Assembly (NCBI RefSeq): GCF_030915405.1 | Contig: NZ_CP133262.1 | Coordinates: 4,555,001 to 4,619,000, forward strand | Direction: 5' to 3' | Length of the DNA stretch: 64,000 nucleotides | Source of the DNA: Neobacillus nitrireducens | Lineage (GTDB): Bacteria; Bacillota; Bacilli; Bacillales; Cytobacillaceae | Part shown: positions 16,914-25,613 of the stretch, one piece after another | Layout of the letters: each line of letters opens with the position of its first letter | How positions within the stretch are numbered: position 1 is the stretch's first letter | Program-made: the position numbers and the translations under genes | The notes under the pieces: model-generated | What the model saw: only the letters and a program-made list of their open reading frames with translations | What the model was told of the DNA's origin: nothing | Database searches by the model: none

Positions 16914-18020
16914 GTGAGTGAACATCAATATATTTGTATGGGTTGTGGAGTAAAAGTTCAAACAGATAACCCAGAGGAACTAGGATATGCCCCGTCATCA
17001 GCTTTGGAAAAGGAAATGATTATTTGCCAACGATGTTTTCGCCTCAAGCATTACAATGAGGTTCAAGATGTAAGCTTAACGGATGATGATTTTTTGAAAA
17101 TATTAAATGAAATGGGTAAGTCAGATGCTTTAATTGTCATGATTGTCGATATTTTTGATTTTAATGGCAGTTGGCTTCCTGGTTTACACCGCTTTGTTGG
17201 CGGGAACAAAGTTCTTCTTGTCGGCAACAAAGTTGATTTGCTGCCAAAATCGGTGAAGCATGGAAAATTAATTCACTGGATGAAGCACGAGGCGAAAGAA
17301 CTTGGGTTAAAGCCAGAAGATGTATTCCTTGTAAGTGCAGCAAAAGGCTTATTTGTTAAGGAAACGGCGGCGGCCATTGATGAATATAGAAATGGGAAAG
17401 ACGTTTATGTGGTTGGTTGTACTAATGTTGGAAAGTCAACGTTTATCAACCGAATTATTAAAGAAGTAACGGGAGAAGACGATGTGATTACCACTTCCCA
17501 TTTTCCAGGAACGACATTGGATATTATCAAAATTCCTCTGGATGATGAAAAATTCTTAATTGACTCACCGGGAATTATCAACCATCATCAAATGGCGCAT
17601 TTTGTAGATAAGAGCGATTTGAAAATTATCACTCCTAAGAAAGAAATCAAGCCAAAGGTGTTTCAATTAAATGAAGGTCAAACCTTGTTCTTTGGAGGAT
17701 TGGCCCGCTTTGATTATATCAGTGGCGGACGCAGATCGTTTGTTTGTTATGTTTCCAATGAATTAAATATACACCGAACAAAAATCGAGAATGCGGATGA
17801 ACTCTATGAAAAGCATGTGGGGGAAATGTTGACACCACCCCGTATCGAACAAGTAGGTTCTTTTCCAGAGCTTGTAAAACAGGAGTTTATTGTAAAAGAG
17901 GCAAAAACAGATATCGTTTTCTCAGGTCTTGGATGGATTACAGTGAATGAGGCGGGTGCAAAAGTGGCGGCCTACGTGCCTAAAGGTGTACAAGCATTAA
18001 TTCGAAAATCCTTAATATAA
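16914..18020 (+). CDS. yqeH: circularly permuted ribosome biogenesis GTPase YqeH
   Basis: A GTPase needed for 30S subunit assembly, 368 residues. An N-terminal treble-clef zinc finger (CMGC near residue 8 and CQRC near 38) is followed by GTPase motifs in permuted order: NKVDLL (G4, near 103), SAAKG (G5), then GCTNVGKST (G1, near 168), the switch threonines and DSPG (G3, near 218). Start GTG 16914 after GGGAGGAC. Order yqeG-yqeH-aroE-yhbY-nadD is the same as in B. subtilis. Confidence 0.94.
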   Translation: MSEHQYICMGCGVKVQTDNPEELGYAPSSALEKEMIICQRCFRLKHYNEVQDVSLTDDDFLKILNEMGKSDALIVMIVDIFDFNGSWLPGLHRFVGGNKVLLVGNKVDLLPKSVKHGKLIHWMKHEAKELGLKPEDVFLVSAAKGLFVKETAAAIDEYRNGKDVYVVGCTNVGKSTFINRIIKEVTGEDDVITTSHFPGTTLDIIKIPLDDEKFLIDSPGIINHHQMAHFVDKSDLKIITPKKEIKPKVFQLNEGQTLFFGGLARFDYISGGRRSFVCYVSNELNIHRTKIENADELYEKHVGEMLTPPRIEQVGSFPELVKQEFIVKEAKTDIVFSGLGWITVNEAGAKVAAYVPKGVQALIRKSLI

Positions 18021-18076
18021 ATAGAAATCGTTAAGGTTAGGGAAGAAAGTTCTACCACGGGTGGGGGGGAATATAG

Positions 18077-18916
18077 GTGAAGAAATTATTTGCTGTTTTG
18101 GGGAATCCAATCGGGCATAGTATGTCTCCGGTTATGCTCAATGATTTATTTTCATATTATAATATTGATGCCGTCTATCTGCCCTTTCAAGTGGAGGATG
18201 CGGATTTACATGATGCTGTCAAGGGATTAAAGGCGCTTGGCGTCGGTGGCTTTAATGTAACTGTACCACATAAAAGTAATATCATTCCCTTTCTGGACGG
18301 CATTGATGAATTAGCCGCGAACATAGGGGCGGTGAATACAGTTGTAAATGAAAATGGTCAGCTAATTGGCTATAATACAGATGGTCCTGGTTTTTTAAAA
18401 GGCTTAAATGCATTCCTGCCTAAAATAGCAGACCAGAAGATTTTGATAATCGGAGCAGGAGGGGCAGCGAGAGCGATCTATTTTACTTTAGCAAAGGAAA
18501 GTCCCAACGTATTAAACATTGCCAATCGCACAATAGAGAGAGCCGAAGAACTTATCAAGGACTGTCCATACTCCGTTTCATCTAGCGCTATTTCGTTTAA
18601 TGAGGCAAGCCAGTCCATGGGGGAATATGATTTAGTTATCCAAACCACACTGATAGGCATGTCCCCAAAAATTGGTGTGAAGCCCATTGAACTAATAAAT
18701 ATAAGGAAACAGACATTCTTTTGTGATATCATATACAATCCACTTGAAACTCAATTTTTACAAGAAGCGCGTTTTCATGGAGCAAACATCCAAAACGGGT
18801 TAGACATGTTTGTTTATCAGGGCGCACTTGCTTTTGAAAAATGGACGGGAATTTTTCCTGATGTGGAAAGAATGAAAGATAATGTGTTAAAACAACTAGG
18901 AGGAAGAACATGTTAA
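18077..18916 (+). CDS. aroE: shikimate dehydrogenase (NADP+)
   Basis: Reduces 3-dehydroshikimate to shikimate in aromatic amino acid synthesis, 279 residues. The substrate-binding start GNPIGHSMSPVM (near residue 8), VTVPHKS with the catalytic lysine near 66, NTDGPG near 100, and the nucleotide-binding loop GAGGAARA near 128 are all present. Start GTG 18077 after a G-rich Shine-Dalgarno sequence. The stop overlaps the yhbY ATG at 18910, suggesting coupled translation. Confidence 0.93.
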   Translation: MKKLFAVLGNPIGHSMSPVMLNDLFSYYNIDAVYLPFQVEDADLHDAVKGLKALGVGGFNVTVPHKSNIIPFLDGIDELAANIGAVNTVVNENGQLIGYNTDGPGFLKGLNAFLPKIADQKILIIGAGGAARAIYFTLAKESPNVLNIANRTIERAEELIKDCPYSVSSSAISFNEASQSMGEYDLVIQTTLIGMSPKIGVKPIELINIRKQTFFCDIIYNPLETQFLQEARFHGANIQNGLDMFVYQGALAFEKWTGIFPDVERMKDNVLKQLGGRTC

Positions 18917-19200
18917 CAGGAAAGCAAAAAAGTTTTTTACGTTCAAAGGCACACCACCTGGATCCTATTTTTCAAGTAGGCAAAGGTGGAGTAAACGAAA
19001 ATATGATTAAACAAGTAGCGGATGCACTCGAAGCAAGAGAGCTATTTAAAGTCAGCATTTTGCAAAATTGTGAAGAAGATAAAACAGTGGTTGCTGAGCA
19101 GTTAGCTGCAGGTACGGGTGCGGAAATTGTTCAACTTATTGGAAATACCATTGTCCTATATAAAGAGTCAGTAGAAAAGAAAACAATCAAACTTCCATAA
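18910..19200 (+). CDS. yhbY: ribosome assembly RNA-binding protein (YhbY/CRM domain)
   Basis: A 96-residue single CRM domain protein that associates with pre-50S ribosomes. The signature GKGGVNENMIKQV, holding the GxxG RNA-binding loop, lies near residues 26-38. It is called yqeI in B. subtilis. It overlaps the end of aroE by seven bases and is followed 26 bases later by nadD. Confidence 0.92.
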   Translation: MLTGKQKSFLRSKAHHLDPIFQVGKGGVNENMIKQVADALEARELFKVSILQNCEEDKTVVAEQLAAGTGAEIVQLIGNTIVLYKESVEKKTIKLP

Positions 19201-19226
19201 TCAAAATGGTATAAGGAGACGATCGC

Positions 19227-19796
19227 ATGTTGAAGGTGGGAATATTAGGAGGAACCTTTGATCCTCCCCATAATGGACATCTTTTAATTGCAAATGAGGT
19301 TCTTTCCACTCTTCAGCTTGATGAAATTTGGTTTCTCCCAAACCAAGAGCCTCCACATAAGAAAAAATCAGAATCAATTAGTAATGAAGACCGTCTTCAA
19401 ATGCTCGAATTAGCCACCTGCGGAAATGATGCCTTTCGAGTGGAAACGATGGAACTTCATCGGCAAGGTCCTTCTTATACGGTCGATACGATGAAGATGA
19501 TGAATAAACAGTATCCTGACCACCAGTTTTTCTTTATTATTGGAGCGGATATGATAGAATATCTGCCAAAATGGCATAAAATTGATGAACTTATTAAATT
19601 GGTCCAATTTGTTGGAGTTGAAAGACCATCATATAGCAGTCAAACAGACTACCCTGTCCTTTATGTAGATGTACCTGCATTGGATGTGTCATCAAGTATG
19701 ATCCGAGATCGGGTAAATACCGGCAAGACTGTTCGATATTTACTGCCCGATTCGGTCATCCAATTTATCGAGGAGAAGCATTTATATGGAACGTGA
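19227..19796 (+). CDS. nadD: nicotinate-nucleotide adenylyltransferase
   Basis: Adenylates nicotinate mononucleotide to deamido-NAD in NAD synthesis, 189 residues. The nucleotidyltransferase signature [12 protein letters not shown] (near residues 8-19, with the HxGH pair) and the C-terminal SSSMIRDR motif (near 157) are both seen. Start ATG 19227 after AAGGAG. It overlaps yqeK by 11 bases. Confidence 0.94.
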   Translation: MLKVGILGGTFDPPHNGHLLIANEVLSTLQLDEIWFLPNQEPPHKKKSESISNEDRLQMLELATCGNDAFRVETMELHRQGPSYTVDTMKMMNKQYPDHQFFFIIGADMIEYLPKWHKIDELIKLVQFVGVERPSYSSQTDYPVLYVDVPALDVSSSMIRDRVNTGKTVRYLLPDSVIQFIEEKHLYGT

Positions 19797-20352
19797 AGAG
19801 GCATTAAAGCTTGTTAAGGTCCAATTAACCGATCACCGCTATCAGCATACCTTAGGGGTAATGGAGACAGCGATTGCACTTGCCAAGCAATATGGCGTTG
19901 ATGAACAAAAAGCGGAATTAGCTGCGATTTTTCATGATTATGCAAAATTTCGCCCCAAAGATGAAATGAAGGAAATCATTATCGAACAAGGATTTCCACA
20001 AAATTTGCTTGAATATAATTCAGAATTATGGCATGCGCCTGCAGGGGCTTATTTGGCGGAAAAAGAAGCGGGTATTATCGACCCGGAAGTATTGGAAGCT
20101 ATCCGTTTTCATACATCAGGAAGACCTGGAATGACCTTACTTGATAAAATCATTTATTTAGCCGATTACATTGAACCGGGCCGGCATTTTCCGGGTGTCG
20201 AAGAAGTAAGAAATGTGGCCAAAGAAAATTTAGATAAAGCATTAATAATGGCAGTCAAAAATACGATCATTTTTTTATTGAAAAAGAATCAAACCGTATA
20301 CCCTGAAACATTCTATACCTACAATGACCTTATAAGAAAACTGGAGGATTGA
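19786..20352 (+). CDS. yqeK: HD-domain bis(5'-nucleosyl)-tetraphosphatase YqeK
   Basis: A 188-residue HD-domain hydrolase that cleaves Ap4A symmetrically to two ADP. The metal ligands are visible in [10 protein letters not shown] (near residue 20), FHDYAKF (near 49) and the later HAP and FHTSG histidines. It lies between nadD and rsfS, with 11 bases overlap at the start and a three-base gap at the end. Confidence 0.92.
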   Translation: MEREEALKLVKVQLTDHRYQHTLGVMETAIALAKQYGVDEQKAELAAIFHDYAKFRPKDEMKEIIIEQGFPQNLLEYNSELWHAPAGAYLAEKEAGIIDPEVLEAIRFHTSGRPGMTLLDKIIYLADYIEPGRHFPGVEEVRNVAKENLDKALIMAVKNTIIFLLKKNQTVYPETFYTYNDLIRKLED

Positions 20353-20355
20353 TTA

Positions 20356-20712
20356 ATGGATAATCAAGAACTTTTAAAAGTTGCTGTTAAAGCAGCGGAT
20401 GACAAACGTGCTGAAGACATTTTAGCCCTTAATATGCAGGGGATTTCGTTAATTGCTGATTATTTTATCATTTGTCATGGCAATTCGGATAAACAAGTTC
20501 AGGCGATTGCAAAGGAAATGAAAGATAAAGCACAAGAACTTGGGTATGACGTAAAAAGAATTGAGGGTTATGATGAAGCTAGATGGGTGTTGATTGATCT
20601 AGGTGATGTGGTTGCCCATGTATTTCATCGTGACGAAAGAAGTTATTATAAATTGGAGCGTCTATGGGGCGATGCGCCGTTGGAAGATATCCATAGTGCG
20701 CTAAATTCATGA
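20356..20712 (+). CDS. rsfS: ribosomal silencing factor RsfS
   Basis: A 118-residue protein that binds ribosomal protein uL14 and prevents subunit joining when nutrients are scarce. Family segments ISLIADYFIICHGNSDKQVQ and the C-terminal YDEARWVLIDLGDVVAHVF are present. It is yqeL in B. subtilis. Start ATG 20356 after GGAGG; its stop overlaps the yqeM start by four bases. Confidence 0.93.
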   Translation: MDNQELLKVAVKAADDKRAEDILALNMQGISLIADYFIICHGNSDKQVQAIAKEMKDKAQELGYDVKRIEGYDEARWVLIDLGDVVAHVFHRDERSYYKLERLWGDAPLEDIHSALNS

Positions 20713-21467
20713 GCTATCAGCAATTTGCCTATCTTTATGATGAACTAATGAACGACGCACCCTATGATGAGTGGGTCCAGTTTGTCAAAGATAGGTGTGT
20801 GAAATATAATGTTACGGGAAACCGCTTGCTCGACCTCGCATGTGGGACAGGTGAACTCTCCGTCCGATTAGCACAAGACAGATTTCAAGTAACGGGTGTC
20901 GATTTATCTGTGGATATGCTCACTGTGGCACAGGCAAAGGCTGATGCAGAAGGGGTTAGAATTCCCTTTTTTCAGCAGAATATGGCTGATTTAGAGGGTC
21001 AAGGAGAATTTGATGTCATCGGGATTTTTTGTGATTCATTAAATTATCTCCAGACTGAGCAAGAAGTGATGGCTACTTTTTCAAACGCCTTCGAACATTT
21101 GACCAATGAAGGTATTTTCATTTTTGATGTTCATTCCATTTATAAAATTTCACATGTATTCATTAATCAAACCTTTGCTTCCAGCGGAGATCATGTCTCA
21201 TACATCTGGAATAGTTTCCCTGGAGAAAGTCCAAATAGTGTGGAACATGAGCTGAGTTTTTTTGTGTTGGATGAACGGACAGGGAAGTATGACCGATATG
21301 ATGAGCTCCATTTTCAACGAACCTATTCAGTCCAGCAATATAAAATCTGGTTAATCGAGGCTGGGTTTGAGTTGTTGGAGGTATGTGCAGATTTTGAAGA
21401 TTCGGAGCCCCAAACACAAACAGAACGAATCTTTTTTGTTGCGAAAAAAGGTAAAAAAGCCATCTAA
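20709..21467 (+). CDS. yqeM: class I SAM-dependent methyltransferase YqeM
   Basis: A 252-residue methyltransferase with the SAM-binding motif LLDLACGTGELS near residue 39 and an acidic GVDLS segment near 62. The substrate is unknown. Four-base overlap with rsfS. The TAA stop lies within the terminator hairpin at 21458-21479, the place where the IS element entered, so the coding region itself is intact. Confidence 0.87.
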   Translation: MSYQQFAYLYDELMNDAPYDEWVQFVKDRCVKYNVTGNRLLDLACGTGELSVRLAQDRFQVTGVDLSVDMLTVAQAKADAEGVRIPFFQQNMADLEGQGEFDVIGIFCDSLNYLQTEQEVMATFSNAFEHLTNEGIFIFDVHSIYKISHVFINQTFASSGDHVSYIWNSFPGESPNSVEHELSFFVLDERTGKYDRYDELHFQRTYSVQQYKIWLIEAGFELLEVCADFEDSEPQTQTERIFFVAKKGKKAI

Positions 21468-21479
21468 AATAAGATGGCT
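21458..21479 (+). repeat. left copy of the 22-bp hairpin target duplication
   Basis: AGCCATCT, loop AAAATA, AGATGGCT. It follows a run of six A but has lost its T-run, which now follows the identical right copy at 23375-23396. Confidence 0.8.
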
Positions 21480-21562
21480 CAGATTGTCGAGAAAGGGTGC
21501 TTTTCTCGGCAATTTTTCTTTTCACCGAAACCAATTATTGATTTTTGTCCCTGCTAATGGTC

Positions 21563-21696
21563 CTGTTGATTTGCGCTCCAGGCACTTCGCTTTCCGCGGG
21601 CGTGCCGGGGAGCCTCCTCGGCGCTGAAGCGCCTGCGGGGTCTCCCCTGCCCCGTACTCCCGCAGGAGTCTTCGTGCCTTCCGCGCAAATCAACAG
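21563..21696. repeat. 134-bp GC-rich palindromic block, left copy
   Basis: Begins CTGTTGATTTGCG and ends CGCAAATCAACAG, so its ends are self-complementary. The interior, with CTTTCCGCGGGCGTGCC and GGTCTCCCCTGCCCCG, is nearly identical to the inverted copy at 23136-23269. Much more GC-rich than its surroundings and similar to dispersed Bacillus intergenic repeats. Confidence 0.85.
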
Positions 21697-21703
21697 GGAG
21701 AAA

Positions 21704-23077
21704 TCAACCTGAAGAATCGCCACACAATTTTTCCAACTTGGCTAAGTGGGTGGCAATCTTTTTCATATTTTGGCAGGCTGCCGTAAGGAGAGCCTGTTCA
21801 CTTGCTTTTTTTAATCCCCGTAACCGGCAATAGCGAAGCCCATGCAGCTCTTTTGAGTCTGCGAAGCTTCGCTCTATTTTTTCCTTCCTAAATTTATAAA
21901 GCATTTTTCCAGATTTAGATAAGCGATTTTCCCTTACTTTTTCTTTGTGCTCCTCCCAAACATGACGAGTCACTACTTTTTTCTTATTTTTGGAGCGTGT
22001 ACATTGGGAAAGAAGCGGACAGTTTTCACACCTCTTCGAATCAGATTTATATTCTTTATTGCCCTCACGGCTTGTTGTAATGTATGGTAATTCCTGATTA
22101 TTAGGACAAACGTATAAATCTCGTTCTTTATTATATGTAAATTTCCATTTTGGGAATAAACCAGTAGTAGGATGAAATCTTCTATGGGCAATTACACCAA
22201 AGATATTTCGGTCAGATAATCCCCGGCAGATGGGGTTTGTGAGATAACCGGAATCAAGTGCCACAGCCTCTACCTTAAATCCAAATCTTTGGACCTGACG
22301 GTCCAAACGGCTTAGGTAAGGAACAGAATCATGAACATTTCCTGGCGTAACATATTCATCGGTAATAATGTTAAATTTCATATCAGTAGTCAGGTGATCA
22401 AGATAACAAAACATTTCCTGGTTATTTTCACGAGACATAAATCTACATTCAGGATCAGTGGTACTAATTCGAATTTCTTTTGTTTCCTTCTTTTCCTCCT
22501 TTTCCTTTAACGGCTTTTTCCCGTGCGCTATTCTATCCTCTTCAACGGCTTTATTTAATTCATCAAAATATTCACGCGTCTCTACTTCAATTTCCTGTTT
22601 TGTATATTTATGTTTATTAGCGTTTGCCTTTAAATGGGTAGAATCCGAAAATAAGACACGACCACCTACCATCTTGTGGTTCATTGCATGAAGGACGATT
22701 TCATCAAATAATTCCTGAAAAATATCGGTATCATTAAATCGGTGCTGGCGATTCCAACTGATCGTAGTGTGGTGTGGAACAGGATCTTTGAACTTCAAAC
22801 CTAAAAACCAGCGGTAAGCCACATTCATTTCAATTTCTCTTTGTAATTGTCTTTCTGAACGGATACCGTAAATATAACCAATAAACATCATTTTAAATAG
22901 AATAAGTGGGTCGGAAGGGCGTCCATTGTCATTACTATAATACGGACGAACTTTTTCAAGAAGGAAAGAAAAATCAATAAATTTATCAATCTAACGAAGA
23001 AGGTGATGATCAGGAACTAATTCATCAATTGAAACAAATTCATATTCATTTTGGCTAGATTCTTTTGGCTTAAACAT
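21704..23077 (-). pseudogene. IS1182-family transposase, interrupted by an amber codon
   Basis: The frame read from ATG 23077 (MFKPKESSQNEYEFV) meets TAG at 22993-22991 (codon 29, in the context [19 protein letters not shown]), then stays open for 429 codons to 21704. The segments before and after the stop are in one frame and both match transposase sequence, so a single substitution from a lysine or glutamine codon is the likely cause. Catalytic residues are visible in [20 protein letters not shown] and [16 protein letters not shown] zinc-binding cysteine cluster ([10 protein letters not shown]) lies in between. Reinitiation at internal ATGs (22891) would give a protein without its N-terminal domain. 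Confidence 0.88.
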
Positions 23078-23135
23078 TGATTTCACCACTTTTTATTAGA
23101 TATTGGTAGATCATTAAGACTTTATTAATAACACT

Positions 23136-23269
23136 CTGTTGATTGGTACGGAAGACACGAAGACTCCTGCGGGAGTACGGGGCAGGGGAGACCCCGCAGG
23201 CGCTTCAGCGCCGAGGAGGCTCCCCGGCACGCCCGCGGAAAGCGAAGTGTCTGGAGTGCCAATCAACAG
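23136..23269. repeat. 134-bp GC-rich palindromic block, right copy
   Basis: Inverted copy of the block at 21563-21696, same length. Its own ends read CTGTTGATTGGTAC and GTGCCAATCAACAG; the bases that differ from the left copy mostly change in pairs that keep the terminal stem. Confidence 0.85.
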
Positions 23270-23374
23270 ACAAGTCCCAAAGCTTGTACTAATAATATTA
23301 TAGCAAATTAACGCGGTGAATTATTAAAGTATTTGTATAAAATAAGAGGCTGTCGAGAGTTTCTCGACAGCCTG

Positions 23375-23396
23375 AGCCATCTAAAATAAGATGGCT
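23375..23396 (+). repeat. right copy of the 22-bp hairpin target duplication
   Basis: Same sequence and orientation as 21458-21479, here followed by eight T. Joining the left A-run to this T-run restores a perfect bidirectional terminator between yqeM and comER. Confidence 0.8.
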
Positions 23397-23440
23397 TTTT
23401 TTTATGAGAAAGAAGGAATTTTGTCAGTAAATGGCGAAAC

Positions 23441-24265
23441 CTAATAATTGGAGAATTGTGTTTCGACTTTGTCTAGATCCTCTTTAAATTTTGCCTGCGT
23501 TGCCTGAAATAAGTGCTCAAATACATCTCCGAACTCAGTATCCAGAACTTTTATCCCTTCACCGGTTATCCCGCCTTTTACACATACCTTTTCCTGCAGA
23601 GTTGATAATGTATAATGCCCTTGCTTTAATAACTCACCCAGTCCCACAATCATTTCACTCGCCATAATCGTTGCTGCATCTTCATCAATTTCTGTCTCTT
23701 TCACAGCCGCTTGGATAAAACGCTGAAGAAGATAGCTGAAAAAAGCGGGACCGCAGCTAACGATATCAGAGGAGGACCTCGTTATTTTTTCATCAATTTG
23801 ATAGGGCACCCCAATCTTAGCAATTAATTTCTCCACCCTTGTTTTCCAAAGATCGCTGCAATTTTCCCCATAGGTAATTAATGACACCCCAGATAATGCC
23901 CGATTCGTGATACTTGGGATGACTCTAACGGTAGAACAGGATACCAACTTTTCAATTTGGCTTGTACTGACAGGACTCGTTATGGAAATGAGACATTTTT
24001 CCGCGCTTAAATGTAGGTTCATTTCATGTAGAACTTTACATACATCTAATGGTTTTACACAAACAAATACCAAGTCGGACGCAGCGGCAACTTCTCTTGG
24101 ATTCGCTCCAACCCGTAGTTCCCTATATTTATCTTTAAGCAACATTGCTTTTGATTTTGTCCTGTTAGTAATCATCATAGAAGCAGGGGAAATGGCTTTT
24201 CCTTCAATTAGAGCCTCTACCAGCATGCCTCCCATATTTCCAGTACCGATAATGCCTATATTCAT
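23441..24265 (-). CDS. comER: late competence protein ComER (pyrroline-5-carboxylate reductase-like)
   Basis: A 274-residue member of the ProC family, read divergently from comEA. The dinucleotide-binding start MNIGIIGTGNMGGMLVEAL and the C-terminal KVCVKGGITGEG segment are conserved. Its true reaction is not established; in B. subtilis it is not needed for DNA uptake. Start ATG 24265 with AAGGAGGGT upstream; the longer frame to 24376 would run into comEA and has no ribosome binding site. Confidence 0.9.
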   Translation of the reverse strand: MNIGIIGTGNMGGMLVEALIEGKAISPASMMITNRTKSKAMLLKDKYRELRVGANPREVAAASDLVFVCVKPLDVCKVLHEMNLHLSAEKCLISITSPVSTSQIEKLVSCSTVRVIPSITNRALSGVSLITYGENCSDLWKTRVEKLIAKIGVPYQIDEKITRSSSDIVSCGPAFFSYLLQRFIQAAVKETEIDEDAATIMASEMIVGLGELLKQGHYTLSTLQEKVCVKGGITGEGIKVLDTEFGDVFEHLFQATQAKFKEDLDKVETQFSNY

Positions 24266-24352
24266 TGTTCCGACCCTCCTTCGCAAGCAAGTTTCTTTTA
24301 TAACCATATGAAATCTGTAAGTGAAATATACCTTTAGAAAGGAAGGATTCAA

Positions 24353-25003
24353 ATGAAAGACTGGTTGGTTGAACACAAGATACCTGTTTTAGTTATGGCT
24401 ATTATTGCACTCGGAGGATTTTATTATTTTTATGTCAATGAGAATCCAGAGCCTCTCCCCACTACTTCCATTAGTATGGAAGAAAAGTCTCAAGTAGGAG
24501 AAAAGGAAACAGAAACAGAAACAGAAACGAATAAACCTGCAACCCAACAAGCAATACCTGAGAAAATAATGGTTGATGTTAAAGGTCAAATCAAACTTCC
24601 GGGTGTTTATCAGGCAAATGCCAATGAGAGAGTTATTGATGTGATCAGCAGAGCGGGTGGTCTAACGGACAAGGCAGATCAGGGACAGGTGAATTTTGCC
24701 GAACATGTTCAGGATGAAATGGTCATTTATATCCCCGCCAAGGGCGAGGGGGGAGCTCCTATTTTGGCTTCGGGAGGAAGCCAAATAGGTTCAGGCGGTA
24801 ATCAAAAAGAAGCAAAAATAAATATAAATAAGGCGGATGAAACGGAATTGCAAAATCTTCCTGGCATCGGTCCAGCCAAAGCGGCTGCAATCATTGAATA
24901 TAGGAATACAAATGGTCCATTTAATGCTGTGGAAGAATTGAAAAATATTAGCGGTATCGGGGATAAAACATTCGACAAACTCAAAGATTTGCTCGCGATT
25001 TAG
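24353..25003 (+). CDS. comEA: competence DNA receptor ComEA
   Basis: The membrane-anchored receptor for double-stranded DNA in transformation, 216 residues. One N-terminal transmembrane helix (about 9-27), a variable linker with a short glutamate-threonine repeat (ETETETETN), an SLBB-type oligomerisation domain (VDVKGQIKLPGVYQ, near 68) and a C-terminal helix-hairpin-helix pair (LPGIGPAKAAAIIEYR and ISGIGDKTFDKL). Start ATG 24353 after AAAGGAAGGA. The gene starts 87 bases from divergent comER; I find no clear pair of ComK boxes in that gap. Confidence 0.92.
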   Translation: MKDWLVEHKIPVLVMAIIALGGFYYFYVNENPEPLPTTSISMEEKSQVGEKETETETETNKPATQQAIPEKIMVDVKGQIKLPGVYQANANERVIDVISRAGGLTDKADQGQVNFAEHVQDEMVIYIPAKGEGGAPILASGGSQIGSGGNQKEAKININKADETELQNLPGIGPAKAAAIIEYRNTNGPFNAVEELKNISGIGDKTFDKLKDLLAI

Positions 25004-25077
25004 TGAAACTTTAATTGACCTAAGTGGACAATCCCTATTAATATTAAGTGAAAGAATTTCTAAAGGGAGTGGGAGAA

Positions 25078-25539
25078 GTGGAACGAATCTCGTGGGATCA
25101 ATATTTTATGGCACAAAGCCATTTACTCGCACTAAGAAGCACATGTACACGGCTGACTGTGGGAGCAACAATTGTTAGAGATAAACGTATTATTGCTGGA
25201 GGCTATAACGGCTCAATAGCAGGTGGAGACCATTGTATTGATAAGGGATGCTACGTAATTGATAATCATTGTGTTAGAACGATTCACGCTGAGATGAATG
25301 CACTGCTTCAATGTGCTAAATTTGGGGTCCCAACAGCTGAAGCTGAAATTTATGTCACTCATTTCCCCTGCCTACAATGCTGTAAAGCAATTATCCAAGC
25401 GGGTATTAAAACCGTTTATTACGCGGAGGATTATAAAAATCACCCGTATGCAATTGAACTCTTCCAACAGGGAAACGTAGCAATTCAAAAGGTAGCGCTG
25501 GATGAATCGGTTATTGATTTACGGACGGTTAAGCCTTAA
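25078..25539 (+). CDS. comEB: dCMP deaminase ComEB
   Basis: A 153-residue zinc-dependent deoxycytidylate deaminase that makes dUMP for thymidylate synthesis. The zinc/catalytic motif HAEMNALLQC and the CLQCCKAII cysteines are present, and the opening ERISWDQYFMAQSHLLALRS matches B. subtilis ComEB. Start: GTG 25078, eight bases after AAGGGAGTG; an in-frame start at 25048 lacks a ribosome binding site. It is the second gene of the comE operon, although it is not required for DNA uptake. Confidence 0.93.
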   Translation: MERISWDQYFMAQSHLLALRSTCTRLTVGATIVRDKRIIAGGYNGSIAGGDHCIDKGCYVIDNHCVRTIHAEMNALLQCAKFGVPTAEAEIYVTHFPCLQCCKAIIQAGIKTVYYAEDYKNHPYAIELFQQGNVAIQKVALDESVIDLRTVKP

Positions 25540-25552
25540 TTCTGCAGATGAA

Positions 25553-25571
25553 TGCCGACTCTTTGTCGGCA
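25553..25571 (+). other. hairpin between comEB and comEC
   Basis: TGCCGAC and GTCGGCA pair perfectly over a 5-base loop (25553-25571), followed by CTTCTGTGTTTTG. The U-run is weak. It may act as a partial terminator that lowers comEC, or as an RNA processing or stability element. Confidence 0.55.
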
Positions 25572-25613
25572 CTTCTGTGTTTTGTAAAAAAATCCCTTAG
25601 GGGGAAAATACAA

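Larger units (their letters stand above)
21480..23374 (-). mobile_element. IS1182-family insertion sequence, about 1.9 kb
   Basis: Ends: CAGATTGTCGAGAAA (21480-21494) and, on the other strand, CAGGCTGTCGAGAAA (23374-23360), 13 of 15 identical. Each end extends into its own hairpin. The element is flanked by identical 22-bp direct copies of a terminator hairpin, taken as target duplication. Inside each end is a 134-bp GC-rich palindromic block in inverted orientation. The single transposase gene belongs to the DDE_Tnp_1 / IS1182 type and is interrupted by a stop codon, so the copy is probably not autonomous. It separates yqeM from comER, which are neighbours in B. subtilis. Confidence 0.8.
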
